Below are positions 1 through 5,430 of a stretch of DNA of 6,434 nucleotides, piece by piece. How positions within the stretch are numbered: position 1 is the first letter of the stretch; each line of letters starts with the position of its first letter. Made by a program: the position numbers and the translations under genes. The DNA comes from Pseudomonadota bacterium (lineage in GTDB: Bacteria > Pseudomonadota > Gammaproteobacteria > Arenicellales > Poriferihabitantaceae), in NCBI GenBank assembly GCA_024226105.1, contig JAAELZ010000304.1, positions 1-6,434 on the forward strand. Direction: 5' to 3'. Under the pieces are notes generated by a model. It searched no databases and was not told where the DNA came from. It saw only the letters and a program-made list of their open reading frames with translations.

Positions 1-819
1 AAAATGCGGCATGTCCGTTTCACAAATATGCAAATGGTGAGCGGCAACGCTCGCACTGACGGGCAGTTTATGATTTTGTGCATGTTCAATCATTTCCAGT
101 GCCCGCGCCGATGAAAGCAGCTGAATATGTGCGCGCACCCCGGCGGTTTCGATGAGCGCCAGGTCACGCGCAACGGCAACGGTTTCGGCTGCTTCAGGAA
201 TTGAGGGCAGGCCCAACTCGGTGCTGAGTGCACCTTCGTGCACGCACCCGTTCCCCAGTAAGTACGGGTCGAACGGGGTTAAAAACACCTTGATGTCATA
301 GGTCGAGGCGTATTGCATCGCGCGCCTGAGGATCAGGGTATCGGCAATAGGTTTCAGCGCATTGCCGACACCAACGCAGCCCGCCTCATCAAGCATTGCC
401 ATGTCGGTCAGTAGCTTGCCTTCCAGTTTGCGCGTCATGGCCCCGATTGGATGAATGCGTGCCAGGCCGGCATCACTGGCGAGGTCCTGTTCCAGCAAGG
501 CGGTGGCCGGCATGTCGATCACCGGCATGGTATCCGGCGGGCATACCAGCCGTGTAATGCCGCCGGCGACGGCGGAGCGTAGTTCTTTTTCCAGAGCCCA
601 GGCCGAATCAGCACCCGGGCTGCGAACCCGGGCGCACAAATCGATCAAACCGGGGCAGACAATTTTCCCGCTGGCATCAATTTGTGATTCAGCCTTAAAT
701 TCCGCAGGAGGTGCATCCAGTGCAATAATTTGCCCGTTTTCTATGTAAAGATTGTGCGCACCATCGCGTTTATTCTGCGGGTCAAGCAGGTGCCCGTTGA
801 GAATTTCCAGACCACTCAT
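1..819 (-). CDS. pyrC': Inactive dihydroorotase-like subunit PyrC' (partial, C-terminus cut off by window edge)
   Basis: The first 273 residues are visible; family members are usually about 420 residues, so roughly the last third is missing. The fold signatures of type I dihydroorotase/amidohydrolases are present: PGLIDL (56-61), RSPG (66-69), ILRRAMQYA (163-171), HEGALSTELGLPSIPEAAE (194-212) and LLSSARALEMI (234-244). The metal-binding residues are not. The usual HxH after PGLID is C62-A-R64, the His of the usual HxED position is T181 (in LTPFD), and the His expected before the SS of LLSS is a Leu. In Pseudomonas such a protein (PyrC'/PyrX) is catalytically dead and needed to assemble the PyrB dodecamer. 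That role is inferred here from the lost ligands and the pyrB overlap. A separate active pyrC should exist elsewhere. The ATG overlaps the pyrB stop as ATGA and has a strong Shine-Dalgarno, which fixes the start. Confidence 0.93.
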   Translation of the reverse strand, partial: MSGLEILNGHLLDPQNKRDGAHNLYIENGQIIALDAPPAEFKAESQIDASGKIVCPGLIDLCARVRSPGADSAWALEKELRSAVAGGITRLVCPPDTMPVIDMPATALLEQDLASDAGLARIHPIGAMTRKLEGKLLTDMAMLDEAGCVGVGNALKPIADTLILRRAMQYASTYDIKVFLTPFDPYLLGNGCVHEGALSTELGLPSIPEAAETVAVARDLALIETAGVRAHIQLLSSARALEMIEHAQNHKLPVSASVAAHHLHICETDMPHF

Positions 820-1805
820 TTTGCACCTCCGGACGAATGTTGACCACCCATCAGCAGGCTCATGATGGCCATGCGTACGGCGATACCGTTGGTGACCTGG
901 GGCAATATAACCGATTGCGGTCCATCGGCGACATTTGATGAAATCTCAAGACCCCGGTTGATCGGTCCGGGGTGCATGACAATCGCATTGCTCGCGGCCA
1001 GCGCAACCCGTCGGGAAGTGAGGCCGAAACGATAAAAATACTCCTGCTTGCTGGGAATCTGCTGGCCTTCCATGCGTTCGTGCTGGAGGCGCAACATTAA
1101 AATGGCGTCGACACCATCAAGTCCCTTGTCCATGTCGTAACAGGGAACAACACCCATGGATTCTATTTTGGTTGGAATGAGCGTTTTGGGTCCAATCACT
1201 CGAATTTCTTTGACCCCCAGCACACGCAGAGCCTGTATCTGAGAACGTGCCACGCGTGAATGCAGGATATCGCCCACAATCGCAACCGTGAGCTTTTCAA
1301 AATCGCCTTTATAGTGGCGAATCGTAAACATATCCAGCATTGCCTGCGTCGGGTGCGCGTGTCTCCCGTCTCCCGCATTGATTACCCGCACATCGTCAGG
1401 CAGGTGCCTGGCGATTAATTCGGCAGTTCCACTGGCCCCGTCGCGTACCACAAACATATCAACATGCATTGCTTCGAGGGTGTATACGGTATCGAGTATT
1501 GATTCGCCCTTGCTGGTCGACATGCGGGAGGCGTTAAGATTAATGACATCCGCCGACAGGCGTTTGGCGGCAATTTCAAAGGTGGTACGGGTTCGGGTAC
1601 TGGGCTCGAAGAACAGATTGACCACGGTTTTACCGCGTAGCAGAGGGACTTTTTTGATTTCCCGTTTGCCAAAGCTAATGAAGCTGTCGGCGAGGTCGAG
1701 AATCTGGGTCAGGGTTTCCCTGGAATGATTGGAGGTGGATAAAAAATGTTTTAACTGGCCATCAGCGGTGGTTTCGATATTCGTTTGCGCTGCGGAAGAG
1801 TTCAT
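816..1805 (-). CDS. pyrB: Aspartate carbamoyltransferase catalytic chain PyrB
   Basis: This enzyme transfers the carbamoyl group from carbamoyl phosphate to L-aspartate, the first committed step of pyrimidine synthesis, in the cytoplasm. The 329-residue protein carries the full family signature. The carbamoyl phosphate loop FFEPSTRTRTTFE is at 65-77, the mobile SxxKGES loop at 96-102, HPTQ at 151-154, the GDxxHSRVARS segment at 178-188, the aspartate-binding RLQHER at 239-244 and HPGPINRGLEI at 278-288. No active-site residue is obviously missing. A short N-terminal stretch (about 1-18) precedes the conserved domain; in Pseudomonas-type class A enzymes an N-terminal extension carries the nucleotide effector site. 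The gene overlaps pyrR upstream and pyrC' downstream by four bases each (ATGA). No clear Shine-Dalgarno precedes its ATG, so translation probably relies on coupling to pyrR. No pyrI regulatory-chain gene is in the window. Confidence 0.97.
   Translation of the reverse strand: MNSSAAQTNIETTADGQLKHFLSTSNHSRETLTQILDLADSFISFGKREIKKVPLLRGKTVVNLFFEPSTRTRTTFEIAAKRLSADVINLNASRMSTSKGESILDTVYTLEAMHVDMFVVRDGASGTAELIARHLPDDVRVINAGDGRHAHPTQAMLDMFTIRHYKGDFEKLTVAIVGDILHSRVARSQIQALRVLGVKEIRVIGPKTLIPTKIESMGVVPCYDMDKGLDGVDAILMLRLQHERMEGQQIPSKQEYFYRFGLTSRRVALAASNAIVMHPGPINRGLEISSNVADGPQSVILPQVTNGIAVRMAIMSLLMGGQHSSGGAK
825..830 (-). promoter_or_regulatory. Shine-Dalgarno of pyrC'
   Basis: On the minus strand GGAGGT lies five bases before the pyrC' ATG, inside the last codons of pyrB. 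It is the best ribosome binding site in this operon and decides the pyrC' start. Together with the ATGA overlap it suggests that pyrC' is translated at a level matched to pyrB, as expected for partners in one complex. Confidence 0.75.
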
Positions 1806-2314
1806 AGATCAGTGGTGTTGGTAGAGAGGGTCTTTAGTGCAAATTCGTTGTCTACGTAACTGAGTTTCACCTGTTGATGTGGTGCAAGGTGGATATTCAT
1901 GCCGCAAACATCGGCTTGTATCGGAAGCTGGCGGCCTTCCCGATCCAGTAATACTGCCAGGCTGATGGATTTGGGGCGCCCGTAATCAAATAATTCGTTC
2001 ATGGCGGCGCGGATTGTGCGCCCGGAATGCAATACGTCATCCACCAGAATGATATCCCGGCCTTCAATCGAGTCGGGCAGGTCGGAGGATTTGACCTGTG
2101 GATTGAGCCCGATTTGCGTGAAGTCATCACGATAAAAAGAGATATCCAGCATGCCGATTTGTTGTGTGTTTCCAAGAGCTTTGTGTAAATGCTGGGCAAT
2201 CCAGGCGCCGCCGGAATGAATGCCAATGATCAGACTCTCCTCAATACCATCGCGTTTGCGCAAGGCTTGCGCCATGCTGTCGATCAGGCTGATGATGTCA
2301 GGGTGTTTTAGCAT
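1802..2314 (-). CDS. pyrR: PyrR: pyrimidine operon regulator / uracil phosphoribosyltransferase homologue
   Basis: This 170-residue protein is of normal length for PyrR and has the type I phosphoribosyltransferase fold. The PRPP-binding loop is ILVDDVLHSGRTIRAA at 89-104, with the two adjacent acidic residues D92 and D93. Other family blocks are LIIGIHSGG (28-36), DISFYRDDF (57-65), the flexible-loop segment around 66-84, and VLLDREGRQLPIQADVCG (121-138). Gram-positive PyrR binds an mRNA hairpin and promotes attenuation; some homologues also convert uracil and PRPP to UMP. Which activity this one has cannot be read from sequence. It is the first gene of the pyrR-pyrB-pyrC' unit and its TGA overlaps the pyrB ATG. 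The ATG lacks an obvious Shine-Dalgarno, and the predicted leader is only about two dozen bases. The start is supported by alignment of the N-terminus to the family. Confidence 0.94.
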   Translation of the reverse strand: MLKHPDIISLIDSMAQALRKRDGIEESLIIGIHSGGAWIAQHLHKALGNTQQIGMLDISFYRDDFTQIGLNPQVKSSDLPDSIEGRDIILVDDVLHSGRTIRAAMNELFDYGRPKSISLAVLLDREGRQLPIQADVCGMNIHLAPHQQVKLSYVDNEFALKTLSTNTTDL

Positions 2315-2343
2315 TTTAAAGCGTGTTCAGTACTCTGCCGAGA

Positions 2344-2349
2344 AGTATA
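2344..2349 (-). promoter_or_regulatory. Candidate extended -10 element of the pyrRBC' promoter
   Basis: On the minus strand the hexamer TATACT matches the sigma-70 -10 consensus at five of six positions. It is preceded by TG and one base, so it forms an extended -10. No good -35 hexamer is found 16-18 bases upstream, which is tolerated in extended -10 promoters. Transcription would start near 2337, leaving about 23 bases before the pyrR ATG. An imperfect inverted repeat at 2358-2371 covers the -35 region and could be an operator, but it is weak. Confidence 0.45.
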
Positions 2350-2397
2350 ACAAAATTAACTGACTTCGGTTGGAATCTGGCTCACGAAGATTTCGAA

Positions 2398-2434
2398 ATT
2401 CGCCTGCTTTCGAGTCGAATACTCTACGGCGAAT
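2398..2434. repeat. Nested inverted repeat in the divergent pyrR-miaB promoter region
   Basis: The outer arms ATTCGCC (2398-2404) and GGCGAAT (2428-2434) are perfect reverse complements. Inside them GAGT (2412-2415) and ACTC (2421-2424) form a second stem with a five-base loop. The right outer arm abuts and shares one base with the candidate miaB -10. There is no T-run after either side and no gene ends here, so it is not a terminator. It could be an operator for miaB or chance; the arms are short. Confidence 0.3.
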
Positions 2435-2439
2435 ATATT
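2434..2439 (+). promoter_or_regulatory. Weak candidate -10 of the miaB-ybeZ-ybeY-lnt promoter
   Basis: TATATT matches the sigma-70 -10 consensus at five of six positions and lies 54 bases before the miaB GTG. I found no convincing -35 at 16-18 bases upstream. TAAAAT at 2459-2464 is an alternative -10 with an equally poor -35. The 2315-2493 region must hold divergent promoters because genes leave it in both directions, but which hexamer serves miaB is uncertain. Confidence 0.25.
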
Positions 2440-2493
2440 AATTTACCCTGACTATCGTTAAAATCAGCGTTTCGTTTTTAAAACCTTAGGCGC

Positions 2494-3849
2494 GTGCCCG
2501 AAAAACTATTTATTAAAACATTTGGCTGTCAGATGAACGAGTATGATTCATCACGGATGGCCGACCTGCTGGCTCAAACCCATCAAATACAATCAACTGT
2601 TGAAGAGGGCGATGCAAATGTTTTGTTGCTCAATACCTGCTCAGTGCGCGAAAAAGCGCAGGAGAAAGTATTTTCACAGCTTGGTCGCTGGCGCAAGCTC
2701 AAGGATAAAAATCCCGGGCTGGTGATTGGCGTTGGGGGCTGCGTTGCCAGCCAGGAAGGCGAGATGATTATGCGTCGGGCGCCGTATGTGGATATCGTAT
2801 TTGGCCCGCAGACATTACATCGTCTGCCCAAAATGCTGGATGAAGTGCGCATAAAACGCGTCAAGGCACTGGATATCAGCTTTCCTGAAATCGAAAAATT
2901 CGACTGTCTGCCACCGCCTGAAGTCGAGGGTGTCAAAGCCTTCGTATCGATCATGGAGGGTTGCAGCAAATACTGTAGTTTTTGCGTGGTGCCGTATACG
3001 CGTGGTACCGAGTTCAGTCGTCCGTTTGACGATGTAATCACCGAAGTTTATGAGCTTGCGGGGCAGGGGGTTCGTGAAGTAAACCTGCTGGGCCAGAATG
3101 TGAATGGCTACCTGGGCAAAACACATGACGACCAAACCATCAGCTTTGCTGATTTGTTGCGTTTCGTTGCGGCCGTTGATGGGATTGATCGCGTGCGTTA
3201 CACCACCTCTCATCCCTTGCATTTTGATGACAATTTAATCGCGGTATATCGGGATACACCACAACTGGTTAGCCACTTGCACCTGCCGGTGCAGGCGGGA
3301 GCGGATCGAATTCTGAACCTGATGAAACGTGGTTATTCAGCCCAATACTATAAAGATGTGGTGGCCCGTTTGCGTGAGGCGCGCCCCGATATATCCCTTT
3401 CGTCGGATTTCATTATTGGTTTCCCGGGAGAGTCGGACGATGATTTTGAGCAGACTATGGCTTTGATCGAAGAGATCGGCTTCGATCAATCCTTTAGTTT
3501 TATATACAGCCAGCGACCCGGAACACCGGCCGCAGAGTTGCCGGATGATGTGCCGATGGAAATTAAGAAATTCAGGCTGGCTCGCCTGCAGGCCCGAATC
3601 AATGAAATGGCGTCAGAGATAAGCGCGTCCATGATTGGGTCGGAACAAGTGGTGCTGGTTGACGGGCCTTCAAGAAAAAACCCGGATGAACTCACGGGAA
3701 AGACACAGAATCATCGCTCGGTTACTTTTACCGGGGCGTCGGACTGGATTGGGCGATTTGTCAAAGTCAAAATCACACAGGGTTTTGTTAATTCCTTGCG
3801 TGGCGAGGCCCTGGGCCCGGTGGAATCAGTGAATACGGAGGTTGTCTAA
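2494..3849 (+). CDS. miaB: tRNA-2-methylthio-N6-dimethylallyladenosine synthase MiaB
   Basis: MiaB is a radical-SAM methylthiotransferase that adds a methylthio group at C2 of i6A37 in tRNAs reading UNN codons. The 451-residue protein has all three expected domains. The N-terminal UPF0004/MTTase domain carries three auxiliary-cluster cysteines: C12 in TFGCQMNEYDS, C49 in LLNTCSVREKA and C83 in GVGGCVA. The radical-SAM core has CxxxCxxC at C157, C161 and C164 (EGCSKYCSFCVVPYTRG). A C-terminal TRAM RNA-binding domain spans about 378-443. The start is a GTG. An in-frame TAA at 2479-2481 rules out any farther upstream start, and the N-terminus aligns directly with E. coli MiaB. The Shine-Dalgarno is poor (AGG, three bases before GTG), so initiation may be modest. 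It is the first gene of a plus-strand run with ybeZ three bases downstream. All catalytic cysteines are intact. Confidence 0.97.
   Translation: MPEKLFIKTFGCQMNEYDSSRMADLLAQTHQIQSTVEEGDANVLLLNTCSVREKAQEKVFSQLGRWRKLKDKNPGLVIGVGGCVASQEGEMIMRRAPYVDIVFGPQTLHRLPKMLDEVRIKRVKALDISFPEIEKFDCLPPPEVEGVKAFVSIMEGCSKYCSFCVVPYTRGTEFSRPFDDVITEVYELAGQGVREVNLLGQNVNGYLGKTHDDQTISFADLLRFVAAVDGIDRVRYTTSHPLHFDDNLIAVYRDTPQLVSHLHLPVQAGADRILNLMKRGYSAQYYKDVVARLREARPDISLSSDFIIGFPGESDDDFEQTMALIEEIGFDQSFSFIYSQRPGTPAAELPDDVPMEIKKFRLARLQARINEMASEISASMIGSEQVVLVDGPSRKNPDELTGKTQNHRSVTFTGASDWIGRFVKVKITQGFVNSLRGEALGPVESVNTEVV
3837..3842 (+). promoter_or_regulatory. Shine-Dalgarno of ybeZ, inside the end of miaB
   Basis: GGAGGT lies in the last miaB codons, 10 bases before the TTG start of ybeZ (3843-3852). 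The spacing is slightly long, but this is the only strong site nearby and it supports the TTG call. Confidence 0.6.
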
Positions 3850-3852
3850 AAC

Positions 3853-4806
3853 TTGAAAGCAGCAAAAACCGGCGTTAGTTTTTCACTCAGTCCACTCGAT
3901 AATGCCCGTCTGGCGGCCATTACGGGTGAGCGAGATGCATTTTTAACACAGATAGGTGAGTATTTTGACGTTAAGATCAGTCATCGTGCCGAAGTGTTTT
4001 TTATTGAAGGCGATGATGAAAATGGACATGCGGCCGAAAATGTCATTACGGATTTGTATTCCGGCGCCGGAGGTTCCACAGGGAAAATCGATGCGAATAC
4101 GGTGCATATGGCGCTGGTAGGCAAACACAAGTATGCGGGAAACTCGGCATCTTCGGTGATCAAGATACGTAAACACCATATAAGCCCCCGTAATGTTGCG
4201 CAGGATCTGTACCTGCAGCAAATATCCGCTAAAGATGTCTGCTTTGGTATTGGCCCGGCGGGAACGGGTAAAACCTATCTGGCGGTTGCCTGTGCGGCAA
4301 GGGCGCTGGCCGAACATGAGATTGAACGAATTATCCTTGTGCGACCGGCGGTTGAAGCTGGTGAAAAGCTGGGTTTTCTGCCCGGCGATATTGGCCAAAA
4401 AGTGGATCCTTATCTGCGACCCCTGTACGATGCTTTATTTGAAATGCTGGGTGTGGAACGTGTTGGAAAACTAATTGAGCGTGGCGTCATTGAATTGGCA
4501 CCCCTGGCATATATGCGAGGGCGCACCCTGAATGAAGCCTTTATTCTGCTCGATGAGGCACAAAATACCACGATCGAACAGATGAAAATGTTTTTAACCC
4601 GTATGGGGCAGGGTTCAAAAATAGTTGTTACGGGTGATACTTCGCAAATCGATTTGCCCAGGCATATTGGTTCGGGTTTGTTGCATGTAGAGAAAATTCT
4701 GAAAGATGTTAAAGGTGTGGGTTTTACTCATTTTTCGGCTAAAGACGTGGTACGTCATTCACTGGTACAACGTATTGTCGAAGCGTATGATGCCGAGCAA
4801 AAGTGA
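3853..4806 (+). CDS. ybeZ: PhoH-like ATPase YbeZ
   Basis: This 317-residue P-loop NTPase belongs to the PhoH family and matches E. coli YbeZ along most of its length. Walker A is GPAGTGKT at 134-141 and Walker B is ILLDEAQ at 231-237. The family blocks RPAVEAGEKLGFLPGD (164-179), QKVDPYLRPLYDALFEMLG (182-200), LAYMRGRTLNEAFI (218-231) and VTGDTSQIDLPR (259-270) are present, and a small N-terminal domain covers about 1-110. YbeZ partners functionally with the neighbouring YbeY in RNA metabolism/ribosome maturation; its exact activity is not settled. The start is TTG. The preceding in-frame codons run into the miaB TAA, the next in-frame ATG/GTG/TTG is far inside the domain, and the residues after TTG align with the E. 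coli N-terminus. The C-terminus is shorter than in E. coli YbeZ, lacking the charged tail. It is in the same frame as miaB, separated only by TAA and AAC. Confidence 0.93.
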   Translation: MKAAKTGVSFSLSPLDNARLAAITGERDAFLTQIGEYFDVKISHRAEVFFIEGDDENGHAAENVITDLYSGAGGSTGKIDANTVHMALVGKHKYAGNSASSVIKIRKHHISPRNVAQDLYLQQISAKDVCFGIGPAGTGKTYLAVACAARALAEHEIERIILVRPAVEAGEKLGFLPGDIGQKVDPYLRPLYDALFEMLGVERVGKLIERGVIELAPLAYMRGRTLNEAFILLDEAQNTTIEQMKMFLTRMGQGSKIVVTGDTSQIDLPRHIGSGLLHVEKILKDVKGVGFTHFSAKDVVRHSLVQRIVEAYDAEQK

Positions 4807-4836
4807 CGCGAGCCCCAGACATTAGTAAGTAGCAAA

Positions 4837-5304
4837 ATGATTAATGCAGCTGATTCTTCTGGCTATTTGCAGTTTGCTTCTGAAAGTTTGTGTATTCCTG
4901 CTGAGAAAGAGTTTATAAAATGGATTAAAAAAATCACACAACTAACAGAAATTAAACAAAATAACATTACTATACGTCTGGTGGATGAGGCTGAAAGCCA
5001 GGCGCTGAACAAGCAGTTTCGGGGCAAGGATCGGCCAACGAATGTATTGTCTTTTCCTTCTGAAGTGCCCCGTGATATTGAGCCGGACTACCTGGGTGAT
5101 ATCGTGATTTGTGTGCCGGTCGTTGAACAGGAGGCGCGTGATCAGAACAAGGTTCTTAACGCACATTGGGCGCATATGCTGGTACACGGCCTGTTACACC
5201 TGAAGGGATACGATCATTTAAACACGCGAGAGGCGGAAGAAATGGAATCTCGGGAGAAGCAGATTATGCAGGCCATGGGTTTTCCGGACCCTTATTCGGA
5301 TTAG
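4837..5304 (+). CDS. ybeY: Endoribonuclease / rRNA maturation factor YbeY
   Basis: YbeY is a single-domain zinc-dependent endoribonuclease involved in 16S rRNA 3' end maturation and 70S ribosome quality control. The 155-residue protein is of normal length. The UPF0054 metal motif HGxxHxxGYDH is at 117-127 (H117, H121, H127). Upstream blocks are TIRLVDEAES (45-54), FRGKDRPTNVLSFP (61-74), LGDIVIC (86-92) and AHWAHMLVHG (109-118). The C-terminus EEMESREKQIM...GFPDPY matches the E. coli pattern. It follows ybeZ by 30 bases with no stem-loop between, consistent with one operon. The ATG at 4837 has only a weak AAGTAG upstream. The frame is open back to the ybeZ stop but contains no other credible start. 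The first 45 codons or so are noticeably A-rich compared with the rest (for example seven A's at 4927-4933). Confidence 0.95.
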   Translation: MINAADSSGYLQFASESLCIPAEKEFIKWIKKITQLTEIKQNNITIRLVDEAESQALNKQFRGKDRPTNVLSFPSEVPRDIEPDYLGDIVICVPVVEQEARDQNKVLNAHWAHMLVHGLLHLKGYDHLNTREAEEMESREKQIMQAMGFPDPYSD

Positions 5305-5325
5305 ATGATGGGCTTATGTTCATAT

Positions 5326-5332
5326 AAAGGAG
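5326..5332 (+). promoter_or_regulatory. Strong Shine-Dalgarno upstream of the lnt leader mini-ORFs
   Basis: AAAGGAG is close to the ideal anti-16S match and lies three bases before an ATG at 5336. It is about 100 bases before the lnt start, too far to serve lnt directly. It therefore marks real translation initiation at the mini-ORF, or is the remnant of a start for a lost gene. Confidence 0.5.
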
Positions 5333-5335
5333 TTT

Positions 5336-5383
5336 ATGCAGGATGTGGTGAGTATCACGAACCGCATCAAAACTCTGCAATGA
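5336..5383 (+). CDS. Candidate leader mini-ORF 1 (15 residues)
   Basis: An ATG with a strong AAAGGAG three bases upstream opens a 15-codon reading frame, MQDVVSITNRIKTLQ, ending in TGA at 5381-5383. The stop overlaps the start of a second mini-ORF as ATGA. The peptide matches no family I recognise and has no run of one regulatory amino acid. Its codons cross the whole left arm and the loop of the 5340-5408 hairpin, so a translating ribosome would open that structure. It could be a regulatory leader, the 5' scar of a deleted gene such as corC, or chance. Confidence 0.3.
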   Translation: MQDVVSITNRIKTLQ

Positions 5384-5408
5384 TGCGATACGTGCCTCAC
5401 CGCATTCT
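5340..5408 (+). repeat. Long imperfect hairpin upstream of lnt
   Basis: Positions 5340-5352 pair with 5396-5408 over 13 consecutive pairs, two of them G-U. Positions 5356-5359 (CACG) then pair with 5391-5394 (CGTG), and 5363-5369 (CGCATCA) pair with 5381-5387 (TGATGCG), leaving an 11-base loop at 5370-5380. The G-U pairs are wobbles only in the plus-strand RNA; in the antisense RNA they would be C-A mismatches, which favours a structure in the sense transcript. No T-run follows, so it is not a classical terminator. The ATG of mini-ORF 2 and the TGA of mini-ORF 1 sit at the loop and top of the right arm. A small palindromic repeat element is the alternative. Confidence 0.6.
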
Positions 5409-5430
5409 ACGCCTGGCCGATTTGTTTTGA
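5380..5430 (+). CDS. Candidate leader mini-ORF 2 (16 residues), coupled to lnt
   Basis: The ATG at 5380 overlaps the TGA of mini-ORF 1 (ATGA). The frame reads MMRYVPHRILRLADLF and its TGA at 5428-5430 shares its A with the lnt ATG (TGATG). It has no Shine-Dalgarno of its own, and its first bases are paired in the hairpin, so it would be reached only by reinitiation after mini-ORF 1. The peptide is basic (three Arg) and matches nothing I recognise. The two exact stop/start overlaps are the main support; its length gives little. Confidence 0.3.
   Translation: MMRYVPHRILRLADLF

Noticed and set aside
1378..1728. Open frame of 116 codons opposite pyrB on the plus strand.
   Set aside because: It is fully antisense to a well-conserved gene, has no RBS or recognisable product, and is expected from codon bias. 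The same holds for the open frames opposite pyrC', miaB, ybeZ and ybeY.
2390..2399. Perfect ten-base palindrome ATTTCGAAAT between pyrR and miaB.
   Set aside because: A palindrome of this length is expected several times by chance in 6 kb, and the flanking bases do not extend it.
3675..3681. Slippery heptamer A AAA AAC in the zero frame of miaB (R394-N396), with a -1 frame TGA eight bases later.
   Set aside because: The motif arises from ordinary Arg-Lys-Asn codons, no clear stimulatory stem or internal SD was seen next to it, and slipping would only truncate the TRAM domain.
4807..4836. Possible terminator or promoter between ybeZ and ybeY.
   Set aside because: The 30 bases hold no stem-loop with a T-run and no credible -35/-10 pair, so the genes are read as one operon.
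5323..5328. TATAAA as a -10 for an internal lnt promoter.
   Set aside because: It overlaps the strong SD, so the transcript would start downstream of it and lose it, and no reasonable -35 lies 16-18 bases upstream.
5340..5408. Integron attC site or tRNA-like gene.
   Set aside because: There are no paired RYYYAAC/GTTRRRY core sites, and no T-arm or cloverleaf fits. It is better read as a simple long hairpin.
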